A stretch of 45,088 nt of DNA, taken from the NCBI GenBank assembly GCA_021818505.1, contig JAKADX010000034.1, positions 1-45,088 of the forward strand, written 5' to 3'. Shown in pieces: positions 1 to 8,225 of this stretch (the first letter of the stretch is position 1; each line of letters starts with the position of its first letter). The position numbers and the translations under genes are program-made. The DNA is from Pseudomonadota bacterium (lineage in GTDB: Bacteria > Pseudomonadota > Alphaproteobacteria > Acetobacterales > Acetobacteraceae). The notes under the pieces were generated by a model that worked only from the letters and a program-made list of their open reading frames with translations, was not told the DNA's origin and did not search any database.

Positions 1-46
1 CCTGCCCGCCGGCGACCGGCGGATCGATCTGTGCAGCCACCGTCAT
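1..46 (-). CDS. Possible start of a gene running off the left edge
   Basis: An ATG at 44-46 on the minus strand opens a frame of fifteen codons (MTVAAQIDPPVAGG...) that stays open to the edge. It lies 32 bases downstream of the glycosyltransferase stop, on the same strand, so it would be the next gene of the same polysaccharide-type cluster. There is no convincing ribosome binding site, only a GGGG run about 10 bases upstream. Too little is visible to name a product. Confidence 0.3.
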   Translation of the reverse strand, partial: MTVAAQIDPPVAGGQ

Positions 47-78
47 GATGAGATGACCCCGCGCGGCGCGTTCGACGA

Positions 79-1194
79 TTACGCCGACTGCTCCCGCCCC
101 GCATCGAACAATCCGGCATAGGCGGCGAACATCGCCTCCTGGTCGAAGTCCATGCGCGCGCGGGCGCGATTGGCGGCACCGATCGCGGCCCGCGCACCCG
201 GCGCGTCGAGCAGGGCAGCGCACGCCGACGCCAGCGCCGGCGCATCCTGAGGCACGACAAAAGGGCGGTTCGCCTCCGCCAGCATGGCCGCCACGTCGCC
301 GACAGCGGTGGCGGCGAGCGGTAACGCGCAGCCCATCGCTTCCAGCACCGCAAGCGGCATCTGCTCGGTGTCGGAGGACAGCGCGAACACATCGAAATTG
401 CGATAGGCACGCGGCGCGTCGTCGGTGGCGCCGGCGAACACCACCCGCTCGCCGACGCCGAGTTCGCCGGCACGCGCCCCCAGCGCCCCGCGCTGCGGAC
501 CGTCGCCGACGATGACCAGCCGTGCGTCGTGCGTGGCGCTTAGCAGCGCGAAGGCGTCGAGCAGGCGGAACAGATTCTTCTCCGGGCGCAAGGCCGCCAC
601 CGTGCCGATCACCGGCAGGTCGCGCGGCCAGGGTGGCGCCGCCTCGGCCGCCGCCGGTGCGAAGCGGACGAGGTCGATTCCGTTCGGAATGTACCGAACC
701 CGCCGCCGCGGCAGCCGCCACACCTCCGTAGCAATGCGCAGCAGCGCGCGCGAGGGCAGCACGACCGTCGCGCGCCGCAGCACCAGACGCCGCGTCAGCA
801 CGCGGCACGGCAACTGCTGCGCGCGCTCCTCGGGGCCGAAACCGTCCTCGATATGGACGTGGCGCACGCACACAAAATGGCTGGCCATCGCCCACTCGAT
901 CGTGTCCCAGTTGTGCGTGACCAACACCGCCGGGCGAAGCTCCCGCAGCGCGGCACGGCAGCGCCAGACGTTGCGCAGCGTGTCATCCTTGCGCAGCACA
1001 ACTGATGGAAACAACACGTCAAGCTCGGCAGAGAGCCGCGCCCGCGCTTCGATGTTGCCGTCCAGCGCGATGATCGCGTGGCGCCAGCGTCGCCCGAACC
1101 GGTTCGCGATCGCCGCCGTCCGCTGCTGCGCGCCGCCGACGGCGAAGCTCGGGACAACGTGCAGCAGCAACGGCGCGAGCGCGTCGCCCGTCAT
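79..1194 (-). CDS. Glycosyltransferase family 4 (GT-B fold)
   Basis: This is a 371-residue cytoplasmic glycosyltransferase expected to add a sugar from a nucleotide-sugar donor during polysaccharide or glycolipid assembly. The N-terminal acceptor domain opens with LLLHVVPSFAVGGAQQ, which carries the glycine-rich GGAQ motif typical of GT4. The C-terminal donor domain begins near IGTVAALRPEKN and contains VIVGDGPQR and the E-x7-E element in SDTEQMPLAVLEAMG. The ATG at 1192-1194 was chosen because it overlaps the stop of the upstream asparagine-synthetase-like gene (ATGA) and gives the normal family length. The frame stays open further upstream, but that part is antisense and out-of-frame shadow of the neighbour. 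Donor and acceptor cannot be read from sequence. Confidence 0.85.
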   Translation of the reverse strand: MTGDALAPLLLHVVPSFAVGGAQQRTAAIANRFGRRWRHAIIALDGNIEARARLSAELDVLFPSVVLRKDDTLRNVWRCRAALRELRPAVLVTHNWDTIEWAMASHFVCVRHVHIEDGFGPEERAQQLPCRVLTRRLVLRRATVVLPSRALLRIATEVWRLPRRRVRYIPNGIDLVRFAPAAAEAAPPWPRDLPVIGTVAALRPEKNLFRLLDAFALLSATHDARLVIVGDGPQRGALGARAGELGVGERVVFAGATDDAPRAYRNFDVFALSSDTEQMPLAVLEAMGCALPLAATAVGDVAAMLAEANRPFVVPQDAPALASACAALLDAPGARAAIGAANRARARMDFDQEAMFAAYAGLFDAGREQSA

Positions 1195-2168
1195 GCCGGC
1201 ATCGGCACCGGTGCGCCCGCCGGGTCGTGCGGGCGCGTGCCACAGCGTGCGGCGACCGCAGCGGCATCGGGCGACTCGTCCTCCCTGCCGTCGAAGCCGG
1301 TCGTGACGGTGTCGAGCGCGGTGGTGCGCGCGCACACGGCAAAGGCCACGACGGCCGGGGAATCGATACCGCCCGAGAGGAACGAACCGAGCGGCACGTC
1401 GGCGACCAGTCGGCGTGCCGTCACCTCCGGCAGCAGCCCGATCACCCGCTCCGCTGCTTCGGCCTCCGGCAGCGTCACCCGCTGCAACGGCGCGGTCGAG
1501 CAACGCCGAGGCTCCGGCATCGCGTCGCCCGCGCGCCACAGCAGGCAATGCGCCGGCGGCATTTTCCTCACCTCGCGAACGATCGAGGCGGGACCGAGCA
1601 CGTAGCGGAGCACAAAGAAGTCCCCGATAACCGCCGGATCGGGCGTGCGCGGCAGCGTGGGCACGGCGGCCAGTGCGGACGGTTCTGAGGCAAACACGAA
1701 CCGGCTGATGCGATCGGTCGCGTCGTAAAACGGCTGTTTTTCGGAATGATCGCGCGCAAGGAACCGCGTGCGCCGGTTGCGGTCCCACGGTGCGAAGGCG
1801 AACTGGCCGCTCCACTGGTCCTGGCAGGCGGGTCCCCAGCTTTCCCAGGCGTGGATGATCGCGTCCGTGTCGCAGTGGTCGCGGAAGACGTGGCCCGACG
1901 CCTGCAACTTTCCCCGCAGGTCAGGAATGTTGTAGATCTTGCCGCTGAAGGCGATTGCGATCGAGCCGTCCTCGTTGCACGTTGGCTGCTCGCCGTCCAC
2001 CGGGTCGTTGATCGTGAGCCGCCGATGGTCGAGGCCGACTCCGGGTTCGACACGAAATCCCGCCCAGTCCGGGCCGCGATGGCGCAGCTTGTTGGTGATG
2101 CACCGCAGCAGCGCGGCTTCGACTCTGCCGGCACCGGAGGGATGAAAGATGCCCGCAAGGCCGCACAT
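1191..2168 (-). pseudogene. asnB: Truncated, degenerate asparagine synthase (glutamine-hydrolysing)
   Basis: The 325-codon frame begins MCGLAGIF, so it has the N-terminal nucleophile Cys2 of class II glutamine amidotransferases. It continues through HRGPD (30-34), HRRLTI (48-53) and the synthetase pyrophosphate loop SGGIDS (265-270). AsnB proteins are usually about 600 residues, and here the frame stops soon after the ATP loop, so most of the synthetase domain is missing. Several usually invariant residues are changed. The oxyanion Asn-Gly-Glu triplet reads Ser75-Gly76-Lys77, the RDR-x-G-xKPLYY region reads RDHSEKQPFYD, and Pro271 follows the SGGIDS loop. The next gene starts inside its stop codon. 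The amidotransferases of exopolysaccharide clusters are the closest relatives by layout. I read it as a decaying remnant, although the unbroken frame leaves a diverged function possible. Confidence 0.7.
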
Positions 2169-2259
2169 ACGGCTGTCCCCTGGGAACAACCGTCAGCTTA
2201 GCGCAACGGATCGGTCCTTGTCGAGACGAAACGGCTTGCTGCGGCCGGCCCGGCGCCTG

Positions 2260-3366
2260 TCATACCATTCGCCGTCGCACCAGCAGGGTCGCGGCGGTCA
2301 TGCTGGCCACACCGAGCAGGGCGAGAGGCCAGTACTGGCCGAGCAGGTCGCCCACCCCGTCACCCTCCAGGAAGGTGCCGCGCAGGATCACCATGAAATA
2401 GCGCATCGGGTTGGCGTAAGTGACGTATTGCACCGCCCGCGGCATGTTGGCGATCGGTGTGGCGAAACCGGAGAGGATGATCGCCGGCACCAGGAACAGG
2501 AACGCGCCCAGCAACCCCTGCTGCTGCGTCGCGGCAATCGCCGAGATCATCAGCCCGATGCCGATCGCGGAAACCAGGAACAGCGCCAGCCCGATCGCCA
2601 GTGCGACAAGACTGCCGACCATCGGCACGCCGAACCAGAACACCGCGACCGCCGCGATCACCGCGGCTTCGACCGCGCCGATCAGGAAGCCGGGTGCCGC
2701 CTTGCCGAGCAGGATTTCCCACGGGCGATACGGCGTGACCAGCAACTGATCGAACGTACCCGACTCGCGCTCGCGCACCACCGACAGGCCGCTGACCAGG
2801 ATCGTGACGACGAAGGTCAGCAGGCCGACGATACCCGGCACGACGAACCAGCGCGACAGCAGGTTGGGGTTGTACCAGGCGCGCACGTCCAGCACCGCGG
2901 GGGCGCTTGCGCCGCCATGCCCCGCCGCCCATTCGGCATTGAAGCGCAGCACGATGTCGCTGACATAGCTCAGCGCGATCGCTGCGGTGTTGGAGTTGCG
3001 GCCGTCGATCACGATCTGCAGCGACGCGGGGCGACCGCGGGCGAGGTTGCGGCTGAAATCGCGATCGACATGCACGGCAAGCAACGCCGCGCGGCGGTCG
3101 ATGAGCGCCGCCACTCCCTCGGTCGATGGGAGAGTCGCGACCTGGCGGAAGCTCGGCGAACCGGCGAAGCGCGCCACCATCTCCCGCCCGGCCGCGCCGG
3201 GATCCTCGTTGATCACCACGAAGGGGATGTTGTTGAGATCGAAGGTCGCGGCGTAGCTGAACACGAGCAGCTGGATCAGCGGCGGCCCGACCAGCACCAT
3301 GCGGCTCGCCTTGTCGCGCAGCAGGGCGAGAAACTCCTTGCGGATCAGGGCAAGCAGCCGCGCCAT
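2260..3366 (-). CDS. ABC-2 type transporter permease (second of pair)
   Basis: This 368-residue inner-membrane permease has the YhhJ/DrrB-type architecture. A basic start (MARLLALIRKEFLALLRDK) leads into one membrane helix, then a periplasmic domain of about 150 residues, then five hydrophobic segments from WFVVPGIVGLLTFVV onward. The family signature RERESGTFDQLLVTPYRPWEILLGK is the cytoplasmic coupling loop that meets the ATPase. It starts one base after the first permease gene ends. The two permeases therefore form the likely heterodimeric pore for the double-headed ATPase encoded just upstream. The substrate is unknown; related systems export drugs or other hydrophobic compounds. Confidence 0.88.
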   Translation of the reverse strand: MARLLALIRKEFLALLRDKASRMVLVGPPLIQLLVFSYAATFDLNNIPFVVINEDPGAAGREMVARFAGSPSFRQVATLPSTEGVAALIDRRAALLAVHVDRDFSRNLARGRPASLQIVIDGRNSNTAAIALSYVSDIVLRFNAEWAAGHGGASAPAVLDVRAWYNPNLLSRWFVVPGIVGLLTFVVTILVSGLSVVRERESGTFDQLLVTPYRPWEILLGKAAPGFLIGAVEAAVIAAVAVFWFGVPMVGSLVALAIGLALFLVSAIGIGLMISAIAATQQQGLLGAFLFLVPAIILSGFATPIANMPRAVQYVTYANPMRYFMVILRGTFLEGDGVGDLLGQYWPLALLGVASMTAATLLVRRRMV

Positions 3367-3367
3367 G

Positions 3368-4486
3368 TCAGTCCAGCCGCTTGTGCGAGCGCCACAGCGT
3401 GACGCCGAAGAAGAACGCCGCCATTGCTGCCAGCACCGCCGCGTCGGGCAGGATCACCGGCCAGACATTGCCCGCCAGGAACACCGTCTGCAGCGAGGAG
3501 ACGAAGTAGCGCGCCGGCAGGATATGCGTGATGATCTGGATCACGAGCGGCATCGAGCGCAAATCAAAGATGAAGCCGGAGAGGATGAACGCCGGCAGGA
3601 ATGTCACCACCACCGCGATCTGCCCCGCGACGAACTGGTTGCGCGCGACCGAGGAAATCAGCAGCCCCATGCCCAGCGCCACCAGCAGATACAGCGCCGA
3701 AACACCGATGAGCACCAGCAGGCTGCCGCGCAACGGCACCGCGAACACCGTCTGCGCCAGCACCACCGACAACGCCATGCCGCCCATGCCGAGCACGAAA
3801 TACGGCAGCAGCTTGCCGACCAGGATTTCCGCCATCGTCACCGGCGAGGCCATCAGTGCCTCCATCGTGCCGCGCTCCCACTCGCGCGCGACGACGAGTG
3901 CCGTCAGCAGCGCGCCGATCAGCGTCATGATGACCGCGATCAGCCCCGGCACCAGATAGTCGCGGCTGCGCAGCGCCGGGTTGAACCAGATGCGCGGTTG
4001 CATGGCGACCGGAAAGGCAGCCGTGCCGGCCTGCTGCTGCTGCTGAAGCTGCGCCAACCAGATCTGCCATGACTGGGTCAGGTAGCCCTGCACCAGCCGC
4101 GCGGTGTTGGCATCGACGCCGTTGACCACCACGCCGATGCTCGCCGGGCCGTCGCCGAGCGTCTGGCGCGCGAAGTCGCCGCGCAGCCAGACGAAACTGC
4201 CGATCTCCCGCCGCGCCATCGCCGTTCGCGCCTCGCCCAGGCTGCGTAGCGGGCGCACATCGAAATAGCGCGACCGGCGCAGGGTCGCGACGAACGGCTC
4301 GGTCTGGGGGTTCGGGTGTTCCACCACCACGCCCACCGGCACGTGCTCCGCGTTCAGCGACACGCCGTAGCCGAACAGCAGCAGCAGGAACAGCGGCAGC
4401 ACGAAGGCGATGCCAAGAGCCGACGGGTCGCGCAGGATTTGCATCGACTCCTTGAGGATCAGCCCGCCCAGCCGCCGCGTGTTCAT
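3368..4486 (-). CDS. ABC-2 type transporter permease (first of pair)
   Basis: This 372-residue permease is homologous in layout to the following gene. It has an N-terminal helix (LGIAFVLPLFLLLLFGYG), a large periplasmic domain with a Q-rich stretch (QLQQQQQAG), and a C-terminal block of about five helices. The coupling loop reads REWERGTMEALMASPVTMAEILVGK. Its ATG overlaps the ATPase stop codon as ATGA, so translation is probably coupled. With the HlyD adaptor and the fused ATPase it makes a complete inner-membrane and periplasmic efflux unit. No TolC-type outer-membrane gene lies nearby, so an outer-membrane partner would have to be encoded elsewhere. Confidence 0.88.
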   Translation of the reverse strand: MNTRRLGGLILKESMQILRDPSALGIAFVLPLFLLLLFGYGVSLNAEHVPVGVVVEHPNPQTEPFVATLRRSRYFDVRPLRSLGEARTAMARREIGSFVWLRGDFARQTLGDGPASIGVVVNGVDANTARLVQGYLTQSWQIWLAQLQQQQQAGTAAFPVAMQPRIWFNPALRSRDYLVPGLIAVIMTLIGALLTALVVAREWERGTMEALMASPVTMAEILVGKLLPYFVLGMGGMALSVVLAQTVFAVPLRGSLLVLIGVSALYLLVALGMGLLISSVARNQFVAGQIAVVVTFLPAFILSGFIFDLRSMPLVIQIITHILPARYFVSSLQTVFLAGNVWPVILPDAAVLAAMAAFFFGVTLWRSHKRLD

Positions 4487-6216
4487 GCCGCCCGCCGCAG
4501 GCTGGCTTCGTGCGCGCCGATCAGGCCGATGAAGGCTTCTTCCATGGTCGGATCAGGCAGTTCGGGACGGGCGGCGCGGGCACGCACCGCCGCCGGCGTG
4601 CCCGCCGCCAGCACGCTGCCCTGCGACATCAGCACCAGCCGGTCGCAATATTCCGCCTCGTCCATGAAATGCGTCGTCACCAGCACGGTCGTGCCGGCCG
4701 CGGCATACTGATTGATGCGCTGCCAGAACTCCGAACGCGCGAGCGGGTCGACGCCCGAGGTCGGCTCGTCGAGGAACAGGATCGGCGGTGCGTGCAGCAG
4801 CGCGCAGGCCAGCGCCAGCCGTTGCTTGAAGCCGAGCGGGATGTCGGCGGCGTTCATCGCCAGGAACGGCCCCAGCTCGAACTCCGCCTCCGCCCAGTCC
4901 AGCCTCGCACGCAGCCGCGCACCGCGCAGCCCGTAGGCAGCAGCGAAGAACGCAAGATTTTGCGCCACGCTCAGATTGCCGTAGAGCGCGAAGCGCTGCG
5001 CCACGTAGCCGATCCTGGCCCGCGCCTCGGCTGGCGCGGTGCGCAGGTCCTGCCCGGCCACGCGCAGTTCGCCCGAGGAGGCGGGCAGCAGGCCGCACAG
5101 CATCCGGAAGGTCGTGGTCTTGCCAGCCCCGTTGGCGCCGAGCAGGCCGAATACCTCCCCGCGCAGCACGTCGAAGCTCACGTCGCGCACGGCCTGAAAG
5201 GCACCGAAGAAACGGTTCAGCCCGGCGACATGCAGCACCGGCCCGTCGTCCCCCGCCGCCGCAGGCCCGATCGCCTGCGGCGCGCGGCGCGGCCGGCGGG
5301 CGTGCAGGCGGTCCACGAACACATCGGCGAATTTCGGCGCGGCCGGTCGCCAGTCCATGCCCTCCGCCGTCGGCGGGGCGGCGCCGGCGGCCAGCAGGGC
5401 GCGCACCCCCGTTCCCTCCAGCCGCGCATCCACCACGCCCGGCAGCATCAGCAGGCGCTGTTGCAGGGCGCGGCGGTCGAGGCTCGGATGCCGTACCGCG
5501 AAGCAGCGCCCGCCGAGTTCCGCCGCCATCGCCGCGGGCGCCCCATGCGCAAGCAACCCGCCAGCGTCGAGCAGCACCACCGCGTCGCAATGCTCCGTCT
5601 CGTCCAGATACGCGGTGGAGACCAGCACCGTGACGCCGCGGTCGCGCAGGCCGGCGATGATCGCCCACAGCTCGCGGCGGGAGATCGGATCGACGCCGAC
5701 CGTCGGCTCGTCGAGCAGCAGCAGGTCGGGGATGCGCAGCAGCGCGCAGGCCAGTCCGAGCTTCTGCTTCATCCCCCCCGACAGCTTGCCGGCCCGCCGG
5801 TCGCCGAACGGCCCGAGCGCGGTCAGCCGCAGCAGTTCGGCATAGCGTGCCAGCCGCTGCGCCGGCGGCAGTCCTTGCAGCCGCGCGTACAGGTCCAGAT
5901 TCTGCTGCACGGTCAGGTCTTCATAGAGGCCGAAGCGTTGCGGCATGTAGCCGATACGCCGCTGGATGCGTGCAGCCTCGCGCGCGCTGTCCAGCCCCAG
6001 CACTTCGACCCGCCCGGCATCGGGCCGCAACAGCCCCGCTGCCAGCCGCAGCAGCGTGGTCTTGCCGGCCGCGTCCGGCCCGAGCAGGCCGGTGATACGG
6101 GCCGCCGGCACGGTGAGCGTGAGGTCACGCAGGGCCGCCACGCGGCGGCGGAAGGCGCCGAAGGACTTGCTCACCGCCTCGAAGCGCAGCGCCGGCGCCA
6201 GGCCCGGTTCAGCCAC
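4483..6216 (-). CDS. Double ATP-binding subunit of ABC-2 exporter (YhiH-like)
   Basis: This 577-residue protein carries two nucleotide-binding domains in tandem. The first has Walker A in GLLGPDAAGKTT, signature LSGGMKQKLGLA and Walker B LLLLDEPTVGVDP. The second has Walker A GLLGANGAGKTT, a degenerate signature IPLGFKQRLALA and Walker B ILFLDEPTSGVDP. The loss of LSGG in the second half makes one composite ATP site asymmetric, which I recall as usual for this family. The start is placed at GTG 6214-6216, which overlaps the HlyD stop by eight bases. The open frame further upstream encodes arginine-rich shadow sequence of the HlyD gene. It energises the two permeases encoded immediately downstream. 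Confidence 0.9.
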   Translation of the reverse strand: MAEPGLAPALRFEAVSKSFGAFRRRVAALRDLTLTVPAARITGLLGPDAAGKTTLLRLAAGLLRPDAGRVEVLGLDSAREAARIQRRIGYMPQRFGLYEDLTVQQNLDLYARLQGLPPAQRLARYAELLRLTALGPFGDRRAGKLSGGMKQKLGLACALLRIPDLLLLDEPTVGVDPISRRELWAIIAGLRDRGVTVLVSTAYLDETEHCDAVVLLDAGGLLAHGAPAAMAAELGGRCFAVRHPSLDRRALQQRLLMLPGVVDARLEGTGVRALLAAGAAPPTAEGMDWRPAAPKFADVFVDRLHARRPRRAPQAIGPAAAGDDGPVLHVAGLNRFFGAFQAVRDVSFDVLRGEVFGLLGANGAGKTTTFRMLCGLLPASSGELRVAGQDLRTAPAEARARIGYVAQRFALYGNLSVAQNLAFFAAAYGLRGARLRARLDWAEAEFELGPFLAMNAADIPLGFKQRLALACALLHAPPILFLDEPTSGVDPLARSEFWQRINQYAAAGTTVLVTTHFMDEAEYCDRLVLMSQGSVLAAGTPAAVRARAARPELPDPTMEEAFIGLIGAHEASLRRAA

Positions 6217-7306
6217 AGGGCCGCTCGCCGCGCGTCTGCGGCGGGTTGTCCGCGAGCGGGATTTCGACCGTGACCGGCGCCCCCAGCCGCAGCCGCCCCT
6301 CTGCGTTGCAGGCATAGACGTGCATCCGATAGACCAGTTCGGTGCGGACCTCGGTGGTCTCCACGGTCTTGGGCGTAAATTCGGCCGTGGTGGCAATGAA
6401 GCCGACCCAGGCCGGGAAGCGTTCGCCGGGGAAGGCGTCGCTCTCGATGAACGCCTTCATTCCCGGATGGACCTGACCGAGCAGGCGTTCGGGCAGGTAC
6501 GCCCGCGCATAGACCGGGTCGGTCAGATCGAGCGTCAGCACCGGCCGGTCGGGGCTGGCCATGTCGCCCGGCTCCAGGATGCGGTCCTCGATGACGCCGT
6601 CGGCCGGCGCATGGAGCTGCGTGTCAGCCAGGTACCGCCGCGCCAGCACCAGCGCCGCCTCGGCCGCCTGCAACTGCGCCTCGGCGACCTTGACGTCTTC
6701 CCAGCGCGGCCCCTCCACCGCCAGTGCCAGCGCCTGCGCGGCCGATTCGCGGTTCGCGGTCGCGACCTTCAGCGCCTGCGCGGCGTTGTCACGGTTCAGC
6801 AGCGACTCCGCGTTGGCGGTCGCCAGCCGGGTGAAGCGGTCATAGGTGACGCGGGCGTTCGCCTCGGTCGCCTGCGCGGCATCCAGGGCGGCGCGGGCCT
6901 GCGCGATCTCCTCCGGGCGGCTGCCGTTGTGCAGGCGCGCCAGCGTATTGCGCGCCGCCGCCACGTCGGCCGCGGCTTTGTCGGCACTGGCCTGCAGCCG
7001 CGTAGGGTCGAGTTCGGCCAGCAACTGGCCTTTGCGCACCCGGTCGCCCTCCTGCACCAGGATGCGGCTGATGCGGTCGCTGGCGTTGAAGGCGAGCTGC
7101 GACTGGCGCACGTCGATGCTGCCGAACGCCCGCACCTCTGTCAGCACCGCCGGCGGCTGCGCCAGCCGCCAGGCCACGCCCGCCCCGCCGAGCAGCACCA
7201 GCAGCCCCACCACCAGCGCCGGCCATAGCCGCCGCCGGGCTGGCGGGGCGGCAACGATGCCGCCGGGCAGGTGCGATTCGCGTGGCTGCGCGGTTTGGCC
7301 AGACAT
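6209..7306 (-). CDS. HlyD-family periplasmic adaptor of ABC efflux system (YhiI-like)
   Basis: This membrane-fusion protein has about 365 residues. A cytoplasmic tail precedes one N-terminal membrane anchor (LWPALVVGLLVLLGGAGVAW). Then come a lipoyl half-domain (SIDVRQSQLAFNASDRISRI...VRKGQLLAELDP), a long alanine-rich coiled-coil hairpin that includes NALARLHNG-type repeats, the second lipoyl half (LHAPADGVIEDRILEPGD) and a beta-barrel domain. The ATG at 7304-7306 was chosen because GGAG lies about ten bases upstream and because the extra upstream residues are arginine-rich and non-homologous. It heads the efflux operon and should link the permease pair to an outer-membrane channel. Confidence 0.87.
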   Translation of the reverse strand: MSGQTAQPRESHLPGGIVAAPPARRRLWPALVVGLLVLLGGAGVAWRLAQPPAVLTEVRAFGSIDVRQSQLAFNASDRISRILVQEGDRVRKGQLLAELDPTRLQASADKAAADVAAARNTLARLHNGSRPEEIAQARAALDAAQATEANARVTYDRFTRLATANAESLLNRDNAAQALKVATANRESAAQALALAVEGPRWEDVKVAEAQLQAAEAALVLARRYLADTQLHAPADGVIEDRILEPGDMASPDRPVLTLDLTDPVYARAYLPERLLGQVHPGMKAFIESDAFPGERFPAWVGFIATTAEFTPKTVETTEVRTELVYRMHVYACNAEGRLRLGAPVTVEIPLADNPPQTRGERPCG

Positions 7307-7398
7307 TCCCGCCGGTCTCCCTGAACCTGCGCGCCGTGCCGGAGTGGCACGGCGCATCCTTTCGTCTCGCCGGCGCGTCCGGCCGGCATTGACCTGCC

Positions 7399-8148
7399 TC
7401 AAGCACGGCCGGCGCGCACGTCCTCAAGCCAGGCGAGCGCCGCGGCCACGTCGGGCACCGTCCCGCCCGGCACGGCCGGCGGACGCGCCACCATCACCAC
7501 CGGCAGCCCCAGCGCCCGCGCCGCCGCCAGCTTGGCCTCCGTGGCGTCGCCGCCGGCGTTCTTGGTGACCAGGATGTCGATCGCATGCGCCCGCAGCAAG
7601 GCACGTTCCCCCGCCTCGGCGAACGGGCCGCGGGCGCTGATGACGACGGCGCGCGGCGGCAGCGCGTCCTTGGGCGGCGCATCGACGCTGCGGATCACGT
7701 AGTCGTGCTGCGGTGCGGCGGCGAACGGTGCCAGGTCCTGCCGCCCGACGGTAAGCAGCACGCGGCGCGGCGCGTCACCCAGCCGCCGCGCCGCCGCCGC
7801 CATGTCGGGAACGACGCGCCAGTCATCGCCCGGCTGCGGGCACCATTCCGGGCGCAGCACGCGCAGCAGCGGCGTGCCGGTCGCGGCACAGGCGGCGGCG
7901 GCATTGGCCGACATGCGCGCGGCGAACGGGTGCGTCGCGTTGACCACCGCCCCGGCCCCCTGCGCACGCAACCACGCGACAAGGCCGGCGACCCCACCGA
8001 ACCCGCCGATGCGCGCCGGCACCGGCGGCAGCACCGGCGCGCGCGTCCGCCCTGCCAGTGACAGCGTCGGCGCGAAACGACCGTCCCCGGCGAGCGCGCG
8101 CGCCAACGCCGAGGCCTCGCTGCTGCCGCCGAGAATCAGGACCCGCAC
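7399..8148 (-). CDS. cobK: Precorrin-6A / cobalt-precorrin-6A reductase
   Basis: This 249-residue enzyme reduces precorrin-6A with NADPH in corrin ring synthesis for cobalamin. The N-terminus MRVLILGGSSEASALARAL is the nucleotide-binding start typical of CobK/CbiJ. Other family blocks are VVNATHPFAARMSANAAAAC, LRVLRPEWCP, LLTVGRQDLAPFA, VISARGPF and LVTKNAGGDATEAKLAAAR. The start is GTG at 8146-8148, preceded by a GGGGG run at the right distance. No other cobalamin gene is in the window, so it stands apart from the rest of its pathway. It lies 92 bases ahead of the efflux operon on the same strand and might share its promoter. Confidence 0.92.
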   Translation of the reverse strand: MRVLILGGSSEASALARALAGDGRFAPTLSLAGRTRAPVLPPVPARIGGFGGVAGLVAWLRAQGAGAVVNATHPFAARMSANAAAACAATGTPLLRVLRPEWCPQPGDDWRVVPDMAAAARRLGDAPRRVLLTVGRQDLAPFAAAPQHDYVIRSVDAPPKDALPPRAVVISARGPFAEAGERALLRAHAIDILVTKNAGGDATEAKLAAARALGLPVVMVARPPAVPGGTVPDVAAALAWLEDVRAGRA

Positions 8149-8225
8149 GCGCGATCCCCCTTTGCCGGCCGCGCCTGATCGACACCGGCGCGTGTTCCGC
8201 TACGATGCACGCGGGAGGAACGCAA

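Noticed and set aside
4510-6273. Long plus-strand frame opposite the double ATPase
   Set aside because: Antisense shadow of the repeated nucleotide-binding domains; no domain of its own.
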